NCBI GenBank assembly: GCA_009776395.1
Contig: WRNX01000038.1
Location: 1 to 10,655, forward strand
DNA length: 10,655 nt
Source of the DNA: Lentimicrobiaceae bacterium
Lineage (GTDB): Bacteria > Bacteroidota > Bacteroidia > Bacteroidales > WCHB1-69
Reading direction: 5' to 3'
The notes beneath the pieces were generated by a model. That model was not told the origin of the DNA. It saw only the letters and a program-made list of their open reading frames with translations, and searched no databases. Below are positions 1-7,500 of the stretch, piece by piece; within the stretch, counting starts at the first letter, position 1; each line of letters starts with the position of its first letter. A program made the position numbers and the translations under genes.

Positions 1-410
1 AAACCTTTTAAGATATAAAATGCCGGACCGCCGCGAAAATGCCCCCCAATCTTCTCTTTGTAAATTTGCCCCAAAGAAGATTCTATATAGGCAGTGCTTG
101 CCCCGAGGAAAGCGGTGAGCCACATCCAAAAAACCGCGCCGGGTCCTCCCAATGCAATGGCAGTTGCCACACCGGCAATATTTCCCGTTCCCACACGCCC
201 CGACAACGCCAGCATAAATGCCTGCAAAGAGGATATGCCTTCTTTTGAAGATTTACTTTTAAAAAGCATCATTACCATACTCTTTAAATACCGAATTTGT
301 AGAAATTTAGTTCGAATTGAAAAATACAACCCTACCACAAGACATAATAATACGAGACTCATGCCCATAATGTGCTGACTGATGAGCGAAATGATTTCAG
401 AAAACGCCAT
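1..410 (-). CDS. Sodium:alanine/glycine symporter (AGCS family), N-terminal part, cut by window edge
   Basis: About 136 residues are visible, reading leftward; the 3' end lies outside the window. The AGCS family imports alanine or glycine with Na+ (or H+) across the inner membrane. Seen: a hydrophobic first membrane segment at about residues 13-32, then the AGCS hallmark SGRVGTGNIAGVATA, followed by IALGGPGAVFWMW and, near the edge, GGPAFYILKG. These glycine-rich stretches belong to the substrate and sodium-binding core of the family. The chosen start is the ATG at 408-410 (MAFSEIISL), which gives a family-typical N-terminus. An in-frame ATG at 447-449 would add 13 residues (MDKILYFFAKKNS) and cannot be excluded. 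No strong Shine-Dalgarno site precedes either start, as is normal in Bacteroidota. The gene is divergent from the B12 receptor and shares the 411-511 promoter region with it. Family assignment is firm; substrate is inferred. Confidence 0.93.
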   Translation of the reverse strand, partial: MAFSEIISLISQHIMGMSLVLLCLVVGLYFSIRTKFLQIRYLKSMVMMLFKSKSSKEGISSLQAFMLALSGRVGTGNIAGVATAIALGGPGAVFWMWLTAFLGASTAYIESSLGQIYKEKIGGHFRGGPAFYILKG

Positions 411-490
411 AGAATTTTTTTTTGCAAAGAAATATAAAATTTTATCCATTTCTATTCCATATTAATAATTAAAAAGATAAATATTCGGAA

Positions 491-509
491 CGAAAATAAT
501 ATATTTTCG
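491..509. promoter_or_regulatory. Perfect inverted repeat (8-bp arms, 3-nt centre), possible operator/promoter overlap
   Basis: CGAAAATA (491-498) and TATTTTCG (502-509) are exact reverse complements around the centre ATA. The palindrome lies just upstream of the riboswitch. Within it, TATATTTT at 500-507 differs by one base from the Bacteroidota -7 element TAnnTTTG and would place transcription start at about 512-514, where the first paired strand of the aptamer begins. No convincing -33 TTTG is visible. It may therefore be the core promoter of the riboswitch/receptor transcript, a regulator site, or chance in AT-rich DNA. Confidence 0.3.
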
Positions 510-511
510 CC

Positions 512-708
512 GCGCATTGGTTTCAGTAATATTATAAAATATTGCTGACGAAGAGGGAATCAGGTGAAAATCCTGAACAGACCCGCTACTGTAAATCCTA
601 ATGCAACGTTTTGACAAAAAAAGCCACTGTGGTTTACCGTCTGCTCTATCAAACGGTTCTTCGGGAAGGCAGCTCAAAACGGGGATAAGTCAGGAGACCT
701 GCCAACGC
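512..708 (+). promoter_or_regulatory. Cobalamin (B12) riboswitch aptamer
   Basis: The conserved cobalamin-riboswitch core is readable: GAGGGAATCAGGTGAAAATC begins at 553, followed by CCTGAACAGACCCGCTACTGT (572-592). The 3' B12 box AAGTCAGGAGACCTGCC is at 687-703. Pairings seen by eye: GGG 555-557 with CCC 582-584; CAGG 561-564 with CCTG 572-575; a closing stem of TTGG 517-520 with CCAA 702-705, extended by GCG 512-514 with CGC 706-708 across a 2-nt bulge; and peripheral stems ACCGT 636-640/ACGGT 653-657 and CTGC 641-644/GCAG 669-672. The class binds adenosyl- or other cobalamins and represses the downstream gene when ligand is abundant. The expression platform must lie in 709-752, but no clear terminator hairpin with a U-run is visible there, so control of translation initiation is more likely (inference). 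Whether it prefers AdoCbl or MeCbl/HyCbl cannot be told by eye. Confidence 0.95.
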
Positions 709-752
709 AAAAAACAAATTATCAACCTTTCGAGGATAAAGAGTGGTATAAT

Positions 753-2819
753 ATGAAAAAATCTGCGAAAATCTGTTTCATCTGCGTCATCTGCGTGCTT
801 TCATTGCCGCATTTTCAAGGATCGCTGTATGCGCAACACAATGCACTCGATACCACAAAAGTTTATGAAATAAAAGAGGTTGCAATTACCACCACGTTAC
901 ATAACGAAATTATCCCATCTCAAAAACTCTCAGCAGAAGAATTACACCGTCTCAGTAGCCACTCCGTTGCAGATGCTATTAGATATTTTTCCGGAATTCA
1001 AATAAAAGACTTTGGCGGAATCGGCGGACTGAAAACGGTGGATATTAGAAGTATGGGTACAAATCATGTGGGCGTATTCTACGATGGTATTCAGTTAGGA
1101 AATGCCCAAAATGGACAGATTGATCTGGGTAAATTTTCTTTAGATAATATTGAAGAAATAACATTATATAATGGACAAAAAAGTGAAATTTTTCAATCGG
1201 CAAAAGATTTTGGTTTTTCAGGAAATATCTATCTGAAAACGAAACGTCCAACTTTTGAAAAAGATAAAAAATTTAATGTCAGAGCCATTTTTCGCACGGG
1301 TTCTTTTGGATTGGCAAATCCTTCTATGGTATGGGAGCAAAAAATTACAAAAACGCTATCCTCTTCTATTAATGCCGAATATACTTACGCTACAGGAAAA
1401 TACAGATTCCGCTACCGCAGAGTATTGCCCGATGGAACTACTGCCTACGACACCACAGCAGTGCGCCAAAACGGAGATATTCAGGCTGTTAGGGTAGAAG
1501 GTGGACTTTTTGGAAATGCCAAAAAATTACTTTGGAATGCCAAAATCTATTTCTACAATTCTGAAAGAGGAATACCCGGCGCCATCCTAAACAATGTTTG
1601 GAAAAACGCGCAACGGCAATGGGATAGAAACTTCTTTACCCAAGCCTCCATAGTTGCCCCCATTCATCCCCGATACACACTGCAAGCCCATTTTAAATAC
1701 GCCAACGACTACATGCGCTACCTCAATCCCGATACTACATTATTATATATAGACAACAATTTTACCCAACAGGAAATATATTCTTCCTTGTCTCAAAAAG
1801 TGAATATTCTGAAAAACTGGGAGATCGCTTTGTCCACCGATTTTCAGTGGAACAGTTTACAGGCTAATCTAAAGAATTTTGCCCAACCTGATCGCTACTC
1901 AACACTTGTAGCCCTTGCCACTGCATACCATTTTTGGCGAATTAAAATGCAGGCAAGTTTATTGGGAACTTTTATTAACGATAAAAGAAACCAAACAGGA
2001 AGTATGATGTTACCGGAAAATATTGCTTCATCGTCTCAAAAGAGATTTTCGCCAGCGGTTTTCATTTCATATAAACCCATTAAAAAAGAAGAGTTTCACA
2101 TTAGAACATTTTACAAACGCGCATTTAGAATGCCCACTTTTAATGATCTGTATTATACCGATATAGGAAATATTGCATTAAAACCGGAATTGGCAACGCA
2201 GTATAATGTTGGATTACAATACACAAAAATCTTTAAAAAAGGAATTATTGAAATGTTGATGTTGAAAACTGATCTGTATTATAATGAAATTAAAGATAAG
2301 ATTATTGCTGTTCCGAAAGGGAGTAATCAGTTTCGCTGGATGATGATGAATATTGGGTTGGTTAAAATTAAAGGAGTTGATGCCGTTGCCCAACTTGACT
2401 GGAAATTTCCTTACGACATTCGCTTGAAAACCATTTTCAATTATACCTTTCAAAAAGCGCAAGATTTTTCCGACCCCAAAGATAATGACCCTTATTCAGG
2501 AACATACGGAGGGCAAATTGCATACATTCCCTGGCATAACGGTTCTTTCACACTCAATTTTTCGATTAAGACTTACGAATTGAATTACTGTTTTATCTAT
2601 GTGGGCGAACGTTACCACAACTCGTCCAACATCCGCGAAAACTACGAACAACCCTGGTACACCCACGATATTTCACTTGGAAAAGAGTTTCGTTTTAAAA
2701 AATGGAATTTTAAAATTTCAGCAGAAATAAACAACATATTAAATCAGCAGTATGAGGTAGTTTTAAATTATCCCATGCCGGGCACAAATTTTAAAATAGT
2801 ATTGAGATTTGAGATATAA
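753..2819 (+). CDS. TonB-dependent outer-membrane receptor, BtuB-like (cobalamin/corrinoid uptake)
   Basis: A 688-residue outer-membrane beta-barrel receptor that takes up its ligand using TonB-ExbBD energy. Seen: signal peptide at residues 1-27 (hydrophobic core, cut after SLYA before Q28); a TonB-box-like stretch YEIKEVAITT at 38-47; a plug domain at about 48-165 with LSSHSVADAIRYFSGIQIKD, VDIRSMGTNHVGVFYDGIQL and a closing SGNIYLKTKRP; then a long barrel rich in alternating aromatic strands, including FKRAFRMPTFNDLYYTD-like receptor signature text near 450-470, and a terminal strand ending in FEI. There is no N-terminal carboxypeptidase-like domain, unlike SusC-type receptors, so it resembles BtuB (E. 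coli BtuB is 614 residues). The cobalamin riboswitch directly upstream is the main reason for assigning a corrinoid substrate; sequence alone would only say TonB-dependent receptor. No BtuCDF or SusD-like partner is encoded alongside. It is convergent with pepD, with a 17-bp gap. Confidence 0.9.
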   Translation: MKKSAKICFICVICVLSLPHFQGSLYAQHNALDTTKVYEIKEVAITTTLHNEIIPSQKLSAEELHRLSSHSVADAIRYFSGIQIKDFGGIGGLKTVDIRSMGTNHVGVFYDGIQLGNAQNGQIDLGKFSLDNIEEITLYNGQKSEIFQSAKDFGFSGNIYLKTKRPTFEKDKKFNVRAIFRTGSFGLANPSMVWEQKITKTLSSSINAEYTYATGKYRFRYRRVLPDGTTAYDTTAVRQNGDIQAVRVEGGLFGNAKKLLWNAKIYFYNSERGIPGAILNNVWKNAQRQWDRNFFTQASIVAPIHPRYTLQAHFKYANDYMRYLNPDTTLLYIDNNFTQQEIYSSLSQKVNILKNWEIALSTDFQWNSLQANLKNFAQPDRYSTLVALATAYHFWRIKMQASLLGTFINDKRNQTGSMMLPENIASSSQKRFSPAVFISYKPIKKEEFHIRTFYKRAFRMPTFNDLYYTDIGNIALKPELATQYNVGLQYTKIFKKGIIEMLMLKTDLYYNEIKDKIIAVPKGSNQFRWMMMNIGLVKIKGVDAVAQLDWKFPYDIRLKTIFNYTFQKAQDFSDPKDNDPYSGTYGGQIAYIPWHNGSFTLNFSIKTYELNYCFIYVGERYHNSSNIRENYEQPWYTHDISLGKEFRFKKWNFKISAEINNILNQQYEVVLNYPMPGTNFKIVLRFEI
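761..797 (+). repeat. Tandem ATCTGCG-type short repeat inside the receptor's signal-peptide codons
   Basis: Four consecutive 9-10 nt units start with ATCTG: ATCTGCGAAA (761), ATCTGTTTC (771), ATCTGCGTC (780) and ATCTGCGTG (789). Because the unit is 9 nt, translation gives a repeated Ile-Cys-X pattern (ICFICVICV) within the hydrophobic core of the signal peptide (residues 8-16). It matches my memory of a short dispersed repeat of the form ATCTGCGTCATCTGCG found between genes in many Bacteroidota genomes; that recollection is unverified. Confidence 0.7.
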
Positions 2820-2836
2820 TAGTTCAATCCCTCTTT

Positions 2837-4300
2837 TTATTTTACCGGCACATTTTTTAAAGTTTCTACTAAGAAATCCCAGAATTTTCCAACGCTTTCA
2901 ATGTTTACGCGTTCGTCGGGCGAGTGAGGACTTCTAATGGTAGGTCCGAAAGAGATCATATCCCAGTGCGGATACGCCGCGCCGAAGAGACCGCATTCCA
3001 AACCGGCGTGTATCGCTTTTATTTCCGGAGTTTTACCAAATTTATTTTCATACACTTGGAGCATGGTTTTTAAAATTGGGGATTCTAAATTAGGTTTCCA
3101 ACCAGGATATCCTCCTTCCAATTCAATTTTTGCTCCGGCTAATTGCGCAATCGCTCTCATTTTTTCGCCAACGGCTTCTTTGGCAGAATCCACGCTGCTT
3201 CGCATCAAGTTAGCAATAGAGAGTAGCCCTTTCTCGGTTTTTACAATGGCTAAGTTGGTAGATGTTTCCACTAATCCGGGCATTGAATCGCTCATGCGCA
3301 TCACACCGTTTGGAATTGCCAGCACTAAATTCACTGCTTTCATTTGACATTCTGTACCCATCACTTCTTTTGGGGTTTCGATGGGTTTCAACGAAAATGC
3401 AAAATTAGGTTCAGTGGCAGCAAACTCTTTCGCGATAGTATCTGCAAAAGTTTTCATCAACTCTTCAAATTTAGAACTCATATTTTCAGGAACGGCTATT
3501 GTGGCGAATGCTTCTCTTGGGATGGCATTTCGCAAACTTCCGCCGTTAATTTCGGCAATACGAATATTGCAATTTTCTATTGCTTTTTTTAGCAGTCGCA
3601 TCAATACTTTGTTGGCATTGGCGCGTCCCAATACAATATCCATGCCGCTGTGCCCGCCTTTTAATCCGGTGAAGGCAATTTCGTAGCCTTTCATATCAGC
3701 AGGGGTAAGTTGAATGTTGTATTCAAATTCAAAAGTGGCGTCCATACCGCCGGCACAACCTACATAAAGTTCGCCTTCATCTTCCGAATCTAAATTGATT
3801 AAGATATCTCCTTTAATAAATCCGGGTTTCAATCCGAAAGCGCCGGTCATGCCGGTTTCTTCATCCACTGTTACCAATACTTCAAGAGGACCGTGTTCAA
3901 TATTTTCATCAATTAGAATTGCCATTGCGGCTGCACAGCCCATGCCGTTGTCGGCGCCCAGCGTGGTGCCGGTGGCGCGCACCCAACCATCGTCGCAAAT
4001 GCGCGGAAGAATCGGGTCGGTAACGAAGTTGTGAGTAGAATCGCTGTTGGCTTGCGGCACCATGTCAATGTGCCCTTGCATTACCACAGGTACTCTGTTT
4101 TCGTAGCCTTTTGTGGGGGGTTTGCGTAAAATAATATTGCCGGTTTCATCCTGAACATAATCAATGTGATGATCTTTCGCCCAGTTTTTGAGCCATATTA
4201 AAATTTTTTCTTCATGTTTGGATGGATGCGGGATGTCGCAAATGTTTGCAAAGATTTCCCACATCTTAGTGGGATACAATTTGGATAATTCGGTGTTCAT
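2837..4300 (-). CDS. pepD: Xaa-His dipeptidase / aminoacyl-histidine dipeptidase (peptidase family M20, PepD type)
   Basis: A complete 487-residue cytoplasmic zinc dipeptidase (E. coli PepD is 485). It hydrolyses Xaa-His dipeptides such as carnosine-like substrates and other unblocked dipeptides. Metal and catalytic residues of the family are all visible: H77 and D79 in MQGHIDMVPQ, bridging D117 in TTLGADNGMG, catalytic pair E147-E148 in VDEETGMTGAFGL, D171 in NLDSEDEGELYVGCAGG, and C-terminal H459 in SFGPTIRSPHSPDERVN. The lid/dimerisation part spans the middle (about 195-390) and includes KGGHSGMDI. There is no signal peptide. The start at 4298-4300 gives MNTELSKLYPTKMWEIF, which aligns with the E. 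coli N-terminus. It is transcribed alone, divergent from the C10 protease gene and convergent with the receptor. No truncation or missing key residue was seen. Confidence 0.97.
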   Translation of the reverse strand: MNTELSKLYPTKMWEIFANICDIPHPSKHEEKILIWLKNWAKDHHIDYVQDETGNIILRKPPTKGYENRVPVVMQGHIDMVPQANSDSTHNFVTDPILPRICDDGWVRATGTTLGADNGMGCAAAMAILIDENIEHGPLEVLVTVDEETGMTGAFGLKPGFIKGDILINLDSEDEGELYVGCAGGMDATFEFEYNIQLTPADMKGYEIAFTGLKGGHSGMDIVLGRANANKVLMRLLKKAIENCNIRIAEINGGSLRNAIPREAFATIAVPENMSSKFEELMKTFADTIAKEFAATEPNFAFSLKPIETPKEVMGTECQMKAVNLVLAIPNGVMRMSDSMPGLVETSTNLAIVKTEKGLLSIANLMRSSVDSAKEAVGEKMRAIAQLAGAKIELEGGYPGWKPNLESPILKTMLQVYENKFGKTPEIKAIHAGLECGLFGAAYPHWDMISFGPTIRSPHSPDERVNIESVGKFWDFLVETLKNVPVK

Positions 4301-4511
4301 AATGTTAAGATTTTTATGTTTATATATTAATAAATAAGATAACGTTTAATGGTGATATAAAGTTGTAAATATTCATATTTTTTTTAGAAATTTGGTTACA
4401 TTTTTAATTCATTTTTTTTGATATTTTTGCATACTTTTTTTGAGCCGTTTTTTTTTTGCTAACTTGTTATAAATATTATTATTAAAAAAAAATTACTATA
4501 AATTTAAAAGT
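4301..4511. promoter_or_regulatory. AT-rich divergent promoter region between pepD and the C10 protease gene
   Basis: This 211-bp spacer must carry promoters for both flanking genes. On the plus strand TATTTTTG at 4422-4429 fits the Bacteroidota -7 consensus TAnnTTTG exactly. The only upstream TTTG outside the local T run (4391-4394) is 27 nt away, longer than usual, so the -33 element is weak or absent. If used, it gives a leader of about 75 nt. The leader holds a 10-T run (4448-4457) and a 9-A run (4484-4492), with 7-8 T runs further upstream (4378-4385, 4412-4419, 4435-4441). The sequence before the ATG at 4512 is A-rich without a Shine-Dalgarno site. No matching -7 element was recognised on the minus strand for pepD. 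Confidence 0.4.
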
Positions 4512-7500
4512 ATGAAAAAAATTTTTACGCACCTTTTTACATCTATTTTAATGGGTATGTTTTTCTTAGGTATTTCTATTCCTTTGCAAGCCAAAAAAGT
4601 GGAAACAGATAAAGCAATTTCTGTTGCTTCTTACTTGATGGAGCAACAATTTGATGCAACAAAATTTCAAGGGGAAGAATTAATTTTGGTATATACTGCT
4701 CAAAATCAAAATTCTTTGGAATCACAGGTGGTTTACTATGTTTTTAATGTTGGCGAACAGGGATTTATCATTATTTCCGGCGATGATATCGCATATCCTG
4801 TACTGGGATATTCCACACAAGGAAAATACGAACCTGATAATCTTCCATCCAATTTTCAAATATGGATGCAAGATATTTTTAACACCATTGTTGAGGGAAT
4901 ATCAAATAATCTTTCGAGTAACAATCAAATACAAGAAGAATGGGATGCTTACTTGAACAGAGATGCCGATTATTTTCTAAAAACAAGAGCGGAAAAAGCG
5001 GTCAATCCGCTTATTCAAACTACTTGGAATCAGAGTTACCCTTATTGGAATCAGTGTCCCATTTATAGCGGTTCTAATTGTTATACAGGTTGTGTTGCCA
5101 CTGCGATGGCGCAATTAATGAAGTATCATAACCATCCTGCCACAGGAACAGGATCAAGTTCTGCATATTATACCTCTTCACTTGGAATTTATATTCCTTC
5201 GGTAAGTTATAATGTAAATTACAACTTCAACAATATGGGAGGCGCAACGCCTACTACTTCAGATGCCATAACCAATGTAGCCAGATTAATGTACCACTGC
5301 GGCGTGAGCGTACAGATGAATTACACGCCAACTGGTAGCGGTGCATATAGTGAAGATGTTGGGGAGGCAATCACAAACCATTTTAGTTATGACAAAGCTA
5401 TACGTTTTGAAGAAAGAAACTTTTATAAAGATGCGGAATGGGTAAATTTACTCAAACAGGAATTGGATGTCAGCAGACCCATGTATTATAGTGGGCGAGA
5501 TGATGATAACAACGGTCATGCATTTATTTGTGATGGATATAACGACCAAAACTTATTTCATTTCAACTGGGGCTGGGGCGGATCAAATAATGGGTACTTT
5601 TCAGTAACACCAATGCCGAGCAGCTATTATCCGTTATTTAATGCCATTTATACAGGATGGAAACCCAATGCCGGCGGAACTTATACTTACCAAATATATT
5701 TACTTTCAGGAACTAATTTAACAGCTACAAAAAGTGTTGTAGAACCCTTAGAAAACTTTACGGCAAGCGCTCGATTTTATAATGCAGGTTTGTGGACTTT
5801 TCCGGGTGGCACCTATGCAATTGGATTATTTAATAATGCAGGAAATTTAGTTGAAGTAATTGGAAATTATTCATCGTCAACAGAATTACCACCTGCTTAT
5901 TCCTTTAACAGCCCTTTTACTATTAATTGCCAGGTGCCTGCAACTGTTCCAGCGGGAAATTATATCATTAAAGCAATGACAAAAGCTACTGGATCAAGCA
6001 ATTGGGTGATAGCCAAAGGAACCAATATAGACCAGCTTCCCTTACAAGTGTTAGGCGATGTTGAACCCTGCCCAACGGTTTCCAATTTATTGGTCAATTA
6101 TACCGGCGATTGTAATAAAGCGGTAATTAGTTGGAATGCGCCTGCCAAAGGATCAAGAGCAGTAATATTGAATGAAACTTTTCCAAACGGCACACTTCCA
6201 ACCGGATGGAATACTCTGGATGCAGACGGAGACGGTTATACATGGCAATTCACTATAAGATCAAATGATGGGGTGGGCGGAACATGTCCTCCAATCCCTT
6301 CGGAAGGACGTACCGACGCTTATTCTATAAATTCCGCTTCCTATTACAACTGTGTTGGAAGTTTATCTCCTAACAACTGGTTAATTACGCCTCAACTGCA
6401 ATTGGTAAGCAATAGCCAATTAACCTACTGGGTTAGGGCAATAGATGAAGATTATGCCTCCGATCATTATGGCGTTTACATATCTACCACCGGTACCAAT
6501 CCGAATAATTTCTCATTACTATATGAAGAAACGCTTACTTCCGCAAATGTAAGCTGGACACAGCGAACTCTTAATATTCCGCAAACGGGTAATTGTTATA
6601 TTGCATTCCGCCATTTTAACAGCCATGATGTTTATGTTATGTGTATAGATGATATAGTTGTTTCAACCGGAGGAGGTACAGGTGACGATTATGCTTATAA
6701 CGTTTACCGAGACAATGTTAAGATTGCCGGACCCATTACAGCCACTACTTTTGAAGATGCAACTTTTAACAATACGCAACAACATACGTGGAGCGTAGCG
6801 GTTGTTTGTGATAACGGCGAAGAGGGCGACAGGATTAGTGTAAATAAAGATGCCTGCAATACAGGACCCAAACCTCCCGTTCAAAACCTGCAAGTTTCCA
6901 ATCCGCAATCTTGCGTAGCACATTTATCATGGGATGCGCCGCAAGGTGGAAAATCATTTGTTTTAGGAAACGATAACTCCTTGTGTGAAAAATCGGTGCA
7001 AAAAATTAACCCTGCTGCGCTTAAAGCGGTAACTCCCAAAAACAACACAACATCTATAAAAGAATCTTTGAATAATTATTCTTTAACACAGAATACTGAA
7101 ACGCCCGTTGTGCAAATTTCTCAAACCGATCCGGCTTCGGAAACCAGAGCGGCGCTTTCTTACGACATTTATTGCAACAGCGCAAAAATTGGAAATACTA
7201 CTTCTCTTACTTACAATTTTACTGTGCCACAAACCGGAAACTATAATTTCTGCGTGGTGGCAATTTATGAAGGAAATGAAGAATCGGAACAAGTTTGCCA
7301 AAGCAAAACCATTACTTGCGATCAAGAACTTTGCCCAACCGTTTCCAATCTATCGGTTAATTATACCGGCGATTGCAGCAAAGCGATAATCAGTTGGAAT
7401 GCGCCCGGAAAAAATAGAGCAACAACACTGTGGGATAATACTAATATTGATTATGTTAATAGCGGATTAATTTCTACCTATTGGGGAAATGATATTACTT

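Noticed and set aside
39..378. Plus-strand open frames at the left edge
   Set aside because: They are antisense to the AGCS symporter, whose minus-strand translation shows clear family motifs.
462..677. Minus-strand open frame of 71 codons across the intergenic region
   Set aside because: It lies over the cobalamin riboswitch, whose conserved bases explain the sequence; the peptide has no recognisable pattern.
753..836. Cys-rich receptor N-terminus considered as a lipoprotein signal
   Set aside because: The Cys residues sit within the hydrophobic core, and a standard signal peptidase I site (SLYA before Q28) follows; no lipobox is placed correctly.
2820..2836. Possible bidirectional terminator between the convergent receptor and pepD genes
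   Set aside because: The gap is only 17 bp and contains a short T run but no inverted repeat long enough to form a hairpin.
2937..4034. Several plus-strand open frames of 79-136 codons inside pepD
   Set aside because: All are antisense shadows of a complete M20 dipeptidase with every catalytic residue present.
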